From Desulfolithobacter dissulfuricans (GTDB taxonomy: Bacteria > Desulfobacterota > Desulfobulbia > Desulfobulbales > Desulfobulbaceae): 64,000 nt of DNA. The translations under genes and the position numbers were made by a program. The stretch is from NCBI RefSeq assembly GCF_025998535.1, contig NZ_AP024233.1, positions 2,426,001 to 2,490,000 of the forward strand, written 5' to 3'. Positions 25,417 to 34,359 of the stretch are shown one piece after another. The notes below the pieces were generated by a model. The model did no database searches and was not told the origin of the DNA. It saw only the letters and a program-made list of their open reading frames with translations. Numbering within the stretch: position 1 is the stretch's first letter; each line of letters begins with the position of its first letter.

Positions 25417-26883
25417 CTAGGCCCCTGTCTCCAGTCCTCCCAGGCAGAGATACTTGATTTCCAGGTACTCATCGATGCCGTACTTTGAGCCTTCCCGACC
25501 AATACCCGATTCCTTGATGCCGCCAAAAGGGGCCGCCTCGCTGGACATGATACCGGTATTGATCCCCACCATGCCATACTCAAGGGCCTCGGCCACCCGC
25601 CAGACCCGTCTCACATCCTGACTGTAAAAATAGGACGCCAGACCATAGGGGGTATCGTTGGCCATGGCCACGGCTTCCTCCTCGGTATCAAAGGCAAAGA
25701 GCGGCGCCACCGGACCAAAGGTCTCCTCGTGGAAGATCCGCATCTCCGGCGTCACATCAAGGAGAATGGTGGGCTCGAAGAAAAAACCATTGCCCTGAAT
25801 CCGTTTGCCGCCGCAGGCGATCCGGGCGCCCTTCTCCACTGCGTCCCGAATCTGTTCCTCAACCTTCATCACCGCACCCAGATCGATGAGCGGGCCCTGG
25901 TTGACCTGCTCATCAAAGCCATTGCCCACCCGGAGCTGCTCCTGGACCGCAGTGACCAGCTTTTCGGCAAAAGGTTCGTAGACTCCGCGCTGAACAAGCA
26001 GCCGGTTGGCGCACACGCAGGTCTGACCAGAGTTGCGATATTTCGAGGCCATGGCTCCGGCCACGGCCGCATCCAGGTCCGCGTCATCAAAGACCAGAAA
26101 CGGCGCATGGCCGCCAAGCTCGAGCGATATCTTCTTGACCGTGGAGGCACAGGCCTGCATCAGCATCTTGCCCACCTCGGTGGAGCCGGTGAAGCTGAGT
26201 TTACGGACCGTGGGATTGTCCGTCATCTCGGCGCCGATTTCCCGGGCCGGGCCGGTGAGAACGTTGAACACCCCGGGCGGGATACCGGCCTCCTCGGCCA
26301 GCCTGGCCAGGGCCAGGGCGGAAAAGGGTGTCTCGGCCGCCGGCTTGACTACCACCGTACAGCCAGTGGCCAGGGCCGGCGCCACCTTGCGGGTGATCAT
26401 GGCTGAGGGGAAATTCCACGGCGTGATGGCCGCACAGACCCCCACAGGCTCCTTGAGAACAATGATCCGCTTGTCCCGCTGGCCCATGGGAATGGTGTCG
26501 CCGTAGACCCGCTTGGCCTCTTCGGCGAACCATTCCACATACGAGGCCCCGTACAGGACCTCGCCCACCGCTTCGGCCAGCGGTTTACCCTGTTCCGTGG
26601 TCATGATGGTGGCCAGGTCATCCTGGCTCTCGACGATCAGGTCATACCAGCGCCGGAGAATGCGGGCCCGTTCTTTGGCTGCCTGCTGACGCCAGAGTCG
26701 CCAGGCCTTCTCCGCCAGGTCAATGGCCTGGGATGTCTCTTTCCGGCCCAGGGCCGGAACCTGGCCGATACACTCGCCGGTGGCGGGATTATGCACCTCA
26801 ATGACGCTGCCATCCTCGGCATCAACCCACTTACCGCCGATATAACACTGCTGTCTGAAAAGTTCCGGTTTTTTTAAATTCAT
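25417..26883 (-). CDS. gabD: NAD(P)-dependent aldehyde dehydrogenase, succinate-semialdehyde type
   Basis: 488 residues of the ALDH superfamily. The cofactor site TPWNFPSAMITRKVAPAL, the general-base Glu in LELGGHAPFLVF and the nucleophilic Cys in GQTCVCANR are present, as is TFGPVAPLF near the C-terminus. The CVCANR context and length match succinate-semialdehyde/glutarate-semialdehyde dehydrogenases (GabD), but no GABA transaminase is nearby, so the physiological aldehyde is uncertain. Convergent with folE2 and divergent from the PilZ gene; monocistronic by spacing. Confidence 0.85.
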   Translation of the reverse strand: MNLKKPELFRQQCYIGGKWVDAEDGSVIEVHNPATGECIGQVPALGRKETSQAIDLAEKAWRLWRQQAAKERARILRRWYDLIVESQDDLATIMTTEQGKPLAEAVGEVLYGASYVEWFAEEAKRVYGDTIPMGQRDKRIIVLKEPVGVCAAITPWNFPSAMITRKVAPALATGCTVVVKPAAETPFSALALARLAEEAGIPPGVFNVLTGPAREIGAEMTDNPTVRKLSFTGSTEVGKMLMQACASTVKKISLELGGHAPFLVFDDADLDAAVAGAMASKYRNSGQTCVCANRLLVQRGVYEPFAEKLVTAVQEQLRVGNGFDEQVNQGPLIDLGAVMKVEEQIRDAVEKGARIACGGKRIQGNGFFFEPTILLDVTPEMRIFHEETFGPVAPLFAFDTEEEAVAMANDTPYGLASYFYSQDVRRVWRVAEALEYGMVGINTGIMSSEAAPFGGIKESGIGREGSKYGIDEYLEIKYLCLGGLETGA

Positions 26884-27138
26884 CGGTAATCCCTGTTATT
26901 CTTCCCACACCGCCGGCCAGCTGTTACTGACCGCGGACCTGTTATTTTAATTTGTGAGAGCAGGTAAATGTGGTACTCTTTAAAGAAGAAAGACTCTTTT
27001 TCCTGCCGTCAGCCCGACTCCAGAGGAGATCCGGTTGCCGCAATTAAAGGTACGGAACCGTTCATGGTACCATTTCATGACACCTTTTCAAGCTTTGCGT
27101 GAGCAAGCGAGCAGGCCAGCCCGGAGATTCGCCCTTTC

Positions 27139-27552
27139 ATGAATACAGATCTGCGCCGATCAAAACGGGACAGCGTCTACCTTCCCATCTCCGTGTCGGC
27201 ACAGGACGGCATCAGCGGCGGCCAGCTGGCCGGGCCGTTTTCCGGCCGGATCATCGACATCTCGCTCCACGGCGCCTGTCTGCTCATGACCCAGGTCATG
27301 CGTGGTTCCTACCATGTCTTTCACACCACCCGGGAAAACGATTCCTCCCTCCTGCTGCTCCATATCGATATTCCACCGGAAATCATCGACCTGGCCCTGC
27401 CGGCCCGACCTGTATGGCTGGACATTTTCCGCCAGGATCAGATCCGTGCCTTCAAGATGGGGGTCGAATTTCTGACCAGTCCGGACGGGGAACAGATGAA
27501 ACGTCTGCAGCGGATAATGCAGCAGTACCGGCGGGATTCCGACATGTGGTAG
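27139..27552 (+). CDS. PilZ domain c-di-GMP-binding protein
   Basis: 137 residues made almost entirely of one PilZ domain. The N-terminal RRSKRD supplies the RxxxR arginines and DISLHGACL the D/NxSxxG motif, so the c-di-GMP-binding residues are present. Such single-domain proteins adjust motility, pilus function or polysaccharide output. No strong ribosome-binding site is visible. It ends 14 bases from the convergent end of the adenylate cyclase gene, placing two cyclic-nucleotide signalling genes tail to tail. Confidence 0.85.
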   Translation: MNTDLRRSKRDSVYLPISVSAQDGISGGQLAGPFSGRIIDISLHGACLLMTQVMRGSYHVFHTTRENDSSLLLLHIDIPPEIIDLALPARPVWLDIFRQDQIRAFKMGVEFLTSPDGEQMKRLQRIMQQYRRDSDMW

Positions 27553-27566
27553 CCCCTGCCTGTCAG

Positions 27567-29120
27567 CTACCTGGCAGAGACCCTGTCTCCATGGACCGCG
27601 TAGACACCAATCTCCTGATCCACTCCCCGCAGCCTGAGGGCGCCGGCATGTTCCACCGCCACGTGGGGCTCGATTTCCCGGCGAACGATGTCGGTGACAT
27701 AGACCTGGCAGGCCGTTGATTCGGCAGCCAGGCGCTGGGCGATGTTCACCTGGCTGCCGATAACCGTGTAGTCAAGGCGGCGGGACGACCCCACATTGCC
27801 CAGGAACATCTCACCCCGGGTGATACCGATCCCCAGGTCCACGTTATCGAATTCCGAACAGCGGCTGGCCCACTGCGCCCGCAGACCACCAAAACGGCTC
27901 CTGATGGCCAGCGCGGTTCGCACCGCGCTCAGACAGGCGTTCTCCAGAAGGATCGGAGCCCCGAAGACCGCCAGGACCGCGTCTCCCATGAACTTGTCAA
28001 CGGTTCCCCGGTGCTGAAAGATAGCATCGGTGAAAATCTGGAAAAAAGCATTGAGAAAGGAGCGCAGCTCGGTCAGTTCCATGTGCTGCACCAGGGCGGT
28101 GAAATTCCTGATATCGGCAAACAGCACCGTGACGTCACGAATCTCGCCCAGATCAAGCAGGTTGGAATCAGTGGCAAGGAGAAGATCGGCCACCTCCGGC
28201 GCCACGTACTGCTCAAAGAGGGTGCGCATCCGGATCTTTTCCGCCATGATCCGGGTGGCACGGACATTCTCCAGGGCCATGGTGGCCTGGCTGCAGATAA
28301 CGGCCAGCATCTCGATATCCGCTTCGGTGTAGGGGGTGCCACTCTCGGTTCGGCTGATGTTGAGCACCCCCAGTACCCGGTCCCGCACCTTGAGGGGAAA
28401 AGAAATGGCGGCGACGATGTCTGGCCGCTTGAGGAGCGGGGCAAAAATCGAGTCGTTCTGGTTTTCCCGGTTGAGAAGCACAGGCCGGCCCCGGGCATAG
28501 ACCCAGCCGGCGATCTGATCTCCAGGCAGGATACGGATGGAACGGGCCAGAACCTCATCCATGCCCCGGCAGGCGGCGATCCGCAGGCAGGCCTCTTCCT
28601 CGTCAAAGAGCATGACCGAAATCTGGGCCGCGCCGGTCTGTTCCACCACCACGTTGAGCAGGGAATCGAGCACATCCTCTTCGCTGGCAGACTGAAGAAA
28701 CTTCTCCCCCAGACTGTACAGGGGTACCAGGGTCCGCAACCGGGTGTTTTCCTCCTGCAGCCGAACCAGGGCCATGGCCCGTTCCACCTGGGCCCGCAAC
28801 TGCTCTCCGCGCACCGGTGTCTCAATGATCCCCGAGAAACCGGCATCCAGGGCCCGGCGCAGCAATCCCTCGCCCACTGGGTTGCCAATCAGCAGTCCGC
28901 TCAGATGGGGATGCTCGGTCCGGGTTGCCCCAAACCAGTCGATCCCTGAAGTGGCATCGAGTTCTGCCTCGACAAGGGCCAGGTAGATATCTTTCTGCTC
29001 ACAGAGCAGCGTGGCCTCCCGGGCATCATGACACGGGGTCACCGCATATCCGTCCAGGGATTCGAGAAGGAGACCGGTGTCGGTGCCAGCTGCGGTCAGC
29101 AGCAGAATATCTGATTGCAT
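27567..29120 (-). CDS. Class III adenylate cyclase with receiver-like and GAF domains
   Basis: About 517 residues from MQSDILLLTAAG. Residues 1-120 resemble a response-regulator receiver domain, then a short coiled segment, a GAF domain (about 150-300, ending QATMALENVRA), and a C-terminal cyclase domain. The cyclase keeps both metal aspartates (LFADIRNFT and DKFMGDAVLAVFG), the adenine-selecting Lys in VDKFMGD, the Thr of DYTVIG characteristic of class IIIb enzymes, and the catalytic Asn/Arg in QVNIAQRL, so ATP-to-cAMP activity is predicted. A cytosolic product could act on the cyclic-nucleotide domain of the PilB-like ATPase at 8.4 kb. An extra in-frame start exists at 29138. Confidence 0.88.
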   Translation of the reverse strand: MQSDILLLTAAGTDTGLLLESLDGYAVTPCHDAREATLLCEQKDIYLALVEAELDATSGIDWFGATRTEHPHLSGLLIGNPVGEGLLRRALDAGFSGIIETPVRGEQLRAQVERAMALVRLQEENTRLRTLVPLYSLGEKFLQSASEEDVLDSLLNVVVEQTGAAQISVMLFDEEEACLRIAACRGMDEVLARSIRILPGDQIAGWVYARGRPVLLNRENQNDSIFAPLLKRPDIVAAISFPLKVRDRVLGVLNISRTESGTPYTEADIEMLAVICSQATMALENVRATRIMAEKIRMRTLFEQYVAPEVADLLLATDSNLLDLGEIRDVTVLFADIRNFTALVQHMELTELRSFLNAFFQIFTDAIFQHRGTVDKFMGDAVLAVFGAPILLENACLSAVRTALAIRSRFGGLRAQWASRCSEFDNVDLGIGITRGEMFLGNVGSSRRLDYTVIGSQVNIAQRLAAESTACQVYVTDIVRREIEPHVAVEHAGALRLRGVDQEIGVYAVHGDRVSAR

Positions 29121-29249
29121 AAAAACACTCGTGAACACGTAACCATGGTATATTATTTCATCTTACCACCGGGCATGGGGCAAGGCAAGCTGCATGGCCA
29201 TAAGATATCCCTGCTTGACGCCTTTTCCAATCCAGCCCATAATATGGCC

Positions 29250-30596
29250 ATGGCAAAATCCACCCTTACAGACATACCGCTGGCAGAGCGCATGCGGCCG
29301 GGCACCCTGGAGGAATTCGTCGGCCAGGAACACCTGGTCGGGCCGGGACGCCTGCTCCAGCAGCTCTTCGACCAGGGCCGGATTCCCTCCCTGCTCCTCT
29401 GGGGCCCTCCCGGTTCGGGCAAGACAACCCTGGCAACCATTCTCGCCTCCCGGGTCACAGCCGAGTTCATTTTTTTCTCCGCCGTTCTTTCCGGGGTCAA
29501 GGAGATCCGGAAAATCGTTGAGGAGGCCCGAAAACGCCAGGAAGCGGGACAGAGCACCATTCTCTTTGTCGACGAGATCCACCGCTTCAACAAAAGTCAG
29601 CAGGATGCCTTCCTGCCCCATGTGGAAAGCGGGCTGCTCGTCCTCATCGGGGCGACCACCGAGAACCCCTCCTTTCATGTCATCGCCCCCCTGCTCTCCC
29701 GCTGCCAGGTCCTGGTACTCAACCCCCTGGAACCGCAGCATATCAAGATCCTTGTCCAACGGGCACTCAGTGATCCCCGGGGTCTTGGCCACCTCCAGCT
29801 CACCATCGAGGAGGAAGCCCTGGACCTGCTGGCCCGGGCCGCGGACGGCGACTGCCGCCGGGCCCTGAACTGTCTTGAGACAGCGGCCACCCTGGTGAGC
29901 CGGGGAGAGAAGAAGGGCTCCACAACGCAGGCACAGGACAGTATTTCCCTGGAACTGGTGGAGGAGGCCCTGCAGCACCGCGCCCTGCGCTACGATACCG
30001 GCGGCGAGGAACATTACAATCTCATCTCGGCCATGCACAAGAGCCTGCGCGATTCCGACCCGGACGGGGCCATGTACTGGACAGCGCGGATGCTCGAAGC
30101 CGGGGAGGATCCGCTCTACATTGCCCGGCGGCTCATCCGCTTTGCCTCGGAAGATATCGGCAACGCCGATCCCCAGGCCCTGCAGGTTGCCCTCAACTGC
30201 CGGGAAGCCTACCACATGCTGGGCACACCGGAAGGAGAACTGGCACTCCTCCAGGCCGTAGCTTATCTGGCCACCGCACCCAAGAGCAACGCCATCTACC
30301 GGGCCCAGAAACTGCTTAAAAGAGATATCAGAAAAACCGGTTCCCTCCCTGTCCCCATGCATCTTCGCAACGCGCCCACCGGGCTGATGCGCGACCTGGG
30401 ATATGGCAGCGGCTATCAGTATGCCCACGACCGACCGGACGGACTGGTGGACCAGGAACATCTGCCGGACCGGTTACAGGGTACGGTGTACTACGACCCC
30501 AGTAACCGGGGCTACGAGGCCATCATCCGGGACCGGCTGCTGAAATGGCGCAAAATCCTCAAACAACGGGCACAAACCCATGCAAAGAAAAAATAG
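29250..30596 (+). CDS. rarA: Replication-associated recombination protein RarA (MgsA)
   Basis: AAA+ ATPase of the clamp-loader clade that acts at stalled replication forks. 448 residues from the ATG at 29250 (MAKSTLTDIPLAERMRP; ATG 29244 also possible, and neither has a clear Shine-Dalgarno). Walker A GPPGSGKTTL, Walker B ILFVDEIHRFNK, sensor IGATTENPSF and the C-terminal AYLATAPKSNAIYRA are all diagnostic. Upstream frame is open to 29115 without family similarity. The start of the UshA-like selenoprotein gene overlaps its last 17 bases, suggesting co-transcription. Confidence 0.93.
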   Translation: MAKSTLTDIPLAERMRPGTLEEFVGQEHLVGPGRLLQQLFDQGRIPSLLLWGPPGSGKTTLATILASRVTAEFIFFSAVLSGVKEIRKIVEEARKRQEAGQSTILFVDEIHRFNKSQQDAFLPHVESGLLVLIGATTENPSFHVIAPLLSRCQVLVLNPLEPQHIKILVQRALSDPRGLGHLQLTIEEEALDLLARAADGDCRRALNCLETAATLVSRGEKKGSTTQAQDSISLELVEEALQHRALRYDTGGEEHYNLISAMHKSLRDSDPDGAMYWTARMLEAGEDPLYIARRLIRFASEDIGNADPQALQVALNCREAYHMLGTPEGELALLQAVAYLATAPKSNAIYRAQKLLKRDIRKTGSLPVPMHLRNAPTGLMRDLGYGSGYQYAHDRPDGLVDQEHLPDRLQGTVYYDPSNRGYEAIIRDRLLKWRKILKQRAQTHAKKK

Positions 30597-32201
30597 CTGG
30601 CTTCTCCTGCTGTTCACCCTGCTTTCGGCCTGCCTCCTCCCGGTGGCCGGCCACACCCGGCAGGCGGCCGGGGGCAGCTCCTTTTCTTTTACAGCAACGA
30701 CATCCGGGGCGAGACCGAGCCCTGCGGCTGAAAGTCCAAACAACTGGGCGGGCTGTCCAGAAAAAGCTACCAGCTGCAGGCACTGGCAAAACAGAAAAAC
30801 AGGCCTTCGCTGTTCCTGGAAGGCGGCGCCCTGCTCTTTGACAGAACCTGGGTACCGAAACAGCTGCTGGAACCGGGAAAGATCACGGCCAGGGCCATTG
30901 CCCGGACCGAGGTGCTCATGGGCTGCCAGGCAGCGGGCATCGCCCCGCAGGACCTGGCCGCCGGATCCGATTTTCTCCGCACCCTGGAAAAGGAAACCGG
31001 ACTGCGCTGGCTATCGGCCAACCTGGTCGACCCCGGAACCGGCCAGCCGCTCTTCACCCCTTTTCTCATCACCGAAGCCGGGACCCTGCGGATCGGGGTT
31101 GTAGGCCTCAGTGCTCCTCCCCCGGCGACTGTCGAACCGTCAGACGCCTGGCAGGTTGTTGACTGGCGCAAGATCCTGCCACCGCTGGTGCAAACCCTGG
31201 AGAAGGAAACCGACATGATCATCCTGCTCTCCAGCTATCCACCGGCGGAGAATGAAGAGATCGCCCGGAGCTTTGACGCCCTTCACATCCTGCTCCAGGC
31301 CGGACACGGGACCGCCAACATGGCCCCGAAGAACATCAACAACACCCTGATCCTCCAGACCGGCAGCCGCGGCAAGTACCTGGGCATGCTGGAAATCAAC
31401 TGGAACAGCAGTAAAAAATGGGGCCGCAGCCTGAAAGAACTGCTCCGCGAGACCACCCGGCAGCAGGACCGCATCTCCTGGCAGATCGGCAGGCTGAAAA
31501 AACGCTACCCGGCCGACGTTCTGGCGACAAACAGCCGTTACCGGGAACTGGTGCGGCAACTCCGGGAGACAGAAGAAAAACTCAGACAACTGGAGCAGAG
31601 AAAAAAACAGGGAAGGCTGGAATTCTGCAGCTTCACCAACCGGTTCATCGCCCTCAAACCGAATATTCCGCAGGATCCCAGGGTCCAGGAGATCATAGAT
31701 GAGGCCCGGCGGGCCGCCAACCGGTTGAACCGGGAGATCGCCCGGGCCGAACGGCGCCGGCCGGCAGCAAAGATGGCCATCTCAGCCCCGGTCCAGGCCC
31801 TGCGCTCCCTGTCCGGCTGGAAGACCTGCCGCACCTGCCATCCGCAGCAGACATCCTTCTGGCAGCAGACCGGCCATGCCAGGGCCTGGCAGAGCCTGGA
31901 GGAAAAGAACCAGCAGCATAACCCGACCTGTCAGAAGTGCCACGTCACCCTGCCCTCCTACAGCCTGGATCCGCAACTGACAAGGGCAATTCTCGTGCGG
32001 ATGGATTCGGAGCTGAAAAACGTGGGCTGCGAGGCCTGTCACGGCCCGGCCCGGCGCCACGGCAACACTCCGGACCAGTTCAAACCCACCTTGCCCGGGG
32101 AGGCCACCTGCCGGCAGTGCCACCAGGGCGACCATGACGACAACTTTGTCTTTGCCGACAAGATCCAGCGGATCCGCTGCCCGACGACCAAAAATCCATA
32201 G
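30580..32201 (+). pseudogene. UshA-like selenoprotein fused to tetrahaem cytochrome, with in-frame UGA and an apparent frameshift
   Basis: Exported calcineurin-type/5'-nucleotidase-like protein with a C-terminal cytochrome part. The signal peptide MQRKNSWLLLLFTLLSAC is read from ATG 30580, but the body is in another frame: YSNDIRGETEPCG, then TGA (30729-30731), then KSKQLGGLSRKSYQ. A one-base loss in the G5 run at 30670-30674 joins the two; with six Gs the frames fuse. PCG-UGA-K matches the selenocysteine site of UshA-like selenoproteins, and a hairpin follows at a bacterial SECIS distance. From 30912 the frame is open to the end, with a coiled charged region and four CxxCH haem sites (CRTCH, CQKCH, CEACH, CRQCH). 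Either a real frameshift mutation or a homopolymer error; I cannot tell which. Intron A sits 7 bases after the stop. Confidence 0.75.
30744..30760 (+). promoter_or_regulatory. Candidate bacterial SECIS hairpin
   Basis: Twelve bases after the UGA at 30729-30731, CTGGGC (30744-30749) pairs with GTCCAG (30755-30760) around the loop GGGCT: a 6-bp stem with one G-U pair and guanines at the start of the apical loop, about 19 bases from the UGA. Position and loop fit SelB-type elements. Confidence 0.55.
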
Positions 32202-32257
32202 ACCGGACATCGAGTAGGGTGAGGCAAGGTAATTAAGCTTGCCTCATCCCTCTCACA

Positions 32258-32288
32258 GAACCGTACGTACGGGCCTCGTATACGGCTC
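32258..32288 (-). ncRNA. Domain V of group II intron A
   Basis: Minus-strand GAGCCGTATACGAGG then CCCGTACGTACGGTTC is a domain V hairpin, the catalytic core that binds the splicing metal ions. The equivalent positions in the other copies are 50128-50158, 52219-52249 and 54310-54340. Confidence 0.8.
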
Positions 32289-32303
32289 CTGTTTATTTTT
32301 CCT

Positions 32304-33572
32304 TCATACTGAAACAGAAATTCCGGTCTGTACAGATGCGAGGTCAAAGAGCCCCATTTCCCCATGCAGGCAGCTGTTGGGAAGGGCATAATGGCTCAGT
32401 GGACTTGCTGCATTGGCCCAGGAGTTCATCTTGATACTTTTGAACTCTCCTCTATAGCCCAGCTGTCTCAGTCTGCGGTGTAGCCTGCACGGCTTTTTCC
32501 ACAGCTTCAACTGAACAGCACGCAGCCGTCTTCTGATCCACCTCATCAGCCGAGAAAACTCACCCTTGCAGTTCGCTATCCGAAAGTAGTTGGCAAAACC
32601 CCTCAGCAACCGGTTGAGGTCGGCTATCACCTTCTCAAGGTTCACCGGGGAGTTACGCCGGGTCATCGCCTTGACCTTTGCCTTGAAGGCCCTCACCTTG
32701 CCTCGCTGTATTCGGGTCATCACGGAGTGGATACAAACTCCAAGAAATTTAATCCCTTTGAGGCTGTGGCTTATATGGGTCTTTTCCTGGTTGACGGTCA
32801 ACAGCAGTTCTTCTTCAAGATAACGACTGGCCTGGTTCAGTGCATTTTCGGCTGCGCTCTTTGACTGGCACAGGATCAGGATGTCGTCCGCATAGCGGAC
32901 GATGCGGTGGCCACGATTCTTCATAAACTGATCGAAGGAATCAAGGTATACGTTGGCAATCAACGGGCTGATAACTCCGCCCTGCGGACTGCCGACCTCG
33001 CTGGCCTGCCAACCATCTCCTGTCAGAACACCGCTTTTCAAAAACTTCTCCAGCAGACCAAGAATACTTCCATCGCTGACCCGGCGACGGAACGAGGCAA
33101 GGATCAGGTCATGGTTCAACGTGTCGAAGCATTTCGACAGATCCATGTCCACTACCCATTTCCGCTCGTACGTCCGGATGAACATCGTGGCTTTGCTGAT
33201 TGCCTGGTGACAACTCCGACCAGGACGGTAGCCGTAGCTCGACGGATGGAAATCGCGGTCAAATATTGGTTGAAGTATATCCAGCAGGGCCTGCTGTACC
33301 ACACGGTCACGGACTGCAGGTATGCCGAGTAGCCGTTTCCCGCCGTTCGGCTTCGGGATCTCCACCCGTCGCACGGCCAGCGGCTGGTAGCTCTTGTCCT
33401 GCAGTTCCGTCAGGAGATGATCGATATTGGTCGCAAGTGATCCGGCAAAATCATCGATGGACTGGCCGTCTATACCGGCAGCTCCTTTCGAGGATTTCAC
33501 CTTGTAGAATGCCTTGACCAGGTTCTCCCGGCTCAGCATTCGATCATATAGGCTGTACCAGACGTCAACCAT
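32304..33572 (-). CDS. ltrA: Group II intron reverse transcriptase/maturase (copy A)
   Basis: 422 residues (MVDVWYSLYDRML). Reverse-transcriptase blocks are complete: AAGIDGQS near 31, VDMDLSKCFD (141-150), SPQGGVISPLIANVYLD (195-211) and the catalytic YADD at 227-230, followed by a maturase (X) domain with LLRGFANYFRIANC. There is no C-terminal HNH endonuclease, as in class C and some other lineages that insert at replication forks or terminators. The ATG at 33572 has GGACAGGAGC directly upstream. The protein would splice the intron RNA and copy it into new DNA sites. Confidence 0.93.
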   Translation of the reverse strand: MVDVWYSLYDRMLSRENLVKAFYKVKSSKGAAGIDGQSIDDFAGSLATNIDHLLTELQDKSYQPLAVRRVEIPKPNGGKRLLGIPAVRDRVVQQALLDILQPIFDRDFHPSSYGYRPGRSCHQAISKATMFIRTYERKWVVDMDLSKCFDTLNHDLILASFRRRVSDGSILGLLEKFLKSGVLTGDGWQASEVGSPQGGVISPLIANVYLDSFDQFMKNRGHRIVRYADDILILCQSKSAAENALNQASRYLEEELLLTVNQEKTHISHSLKGIKFLGVCIHSVMTRIQRGKVRAFKAKVKAMTRRNSPVNLEKVIADLNRLLRGFANYFRIANCKGEFSRLMRWIRRRLRAVQLKLWKKPCRLHRRLRQLGYRGEFKSIKMNSWANAASPLSHYALPNSCLHGEMGLFDLASVQTGISVSV

Positions 33573-34300
33573 GCTCCTGTCCTGCGTTTCCCTTCCTCTA
33601 TTTCCACGTGGAGACTTCGGTTCTTCAATGGGCGCGACCGCTTTCTATCCTCATGGGCAATATACGATCAACACTCCCATCTACTCCGATGAACGGCCAA
33701 AATCGGCAGAGGACCTGTCACGGCATACCGCCGATAGCGTGCCCCGTCCCGTCGGACGGCTTGTGTTCAGTCTGCCAGGTGTCCATAGATTCCGGAAAAC
33801 CTTCAAATAAACTTCATCCCTTCGCAACAGATATGGCTTTTGGCTCATAACTGCCCCCAACGAACCAGGCCGTTGGGTCATCCCGGTTTTATCCTCCACA
33901 CTGTTACCAGGCTTCACAGGCCGGAATTTCATCACTACTACGGAATCATCTGCCACCTCACACCGCTTCGATCCGCCTTGGATTTCTCCTTGTGCTTCTC
34001 TTTTTCCGCTTAATGCGGAAACAGTGCAAGGCTTCCCCGGTTAAGGCGAACTCCCTGTGAGCGACCACATCCTCAATCACGTATCAGGACTGACCAGGTA
34101 TCGGGCTTCGCGCTATTTAGGACGCTTACCCTCCTGATACGCCGAATCAGGTTCGCTTGCGCTATGTGCCGCTCACTTCCTATCGCTTCCTTCAGACCCT
34201 GCCGTTACCAGCAACGCCCTTACGATTCGGATTGTCTTCCCCCTGGTCAGGGTGACGCCTGCTTAACACAGGCTGGGTTTGCCCGCCATGCCGGGCAAAC

Positions 34301-34334
34301 AAAAAAAGGGGGATGGCCCGAGCCATCCCCCTTT
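34301..34334 (-). terminator. Terminator of ppaC and insertion target of intron A
   Basis: GGGGGATGGC (34308-34317) pairs perfectly with GCCATCCCCC (34322-34331), extended by AAA/TTT, and on the minus strand is followed by seven T residues. Intron A begins at the very next base, so the terminator is the intron's 5' exon. Confidence 0.92.
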
Positions 34335-34359
34335 CTTATTCCGCAGTTTGTCCGGGGAG

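Larger units (their letters stand above)
32209..34300 (-). mobile_element. Group II intron, copy A (2,092 bp, with its own reverse transcriptase)
   Basis: The minus-strand element starts GTTTGCCCGGCATGG (at 34300), close to the 5' end of IIC-type introns, and ends CCCTACTCGAT (at 32209). Boundaries were fixed by comparison with copies B-D, whose flanks differ. It contains a structured 5' part (33573-34300), the reverse-transcriptase gene, domain V and a domain VI stem. Its 5' exon is the poly-T end of the ppaC terminator, the typical target of class C introns; the 3' exon begins GTCCGG, 7 bases from the UshA-like gene's stop. The protein differs clearly from copies B-D, so it is a separate, older lineage of the same intron. 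Confidence 0.88.
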
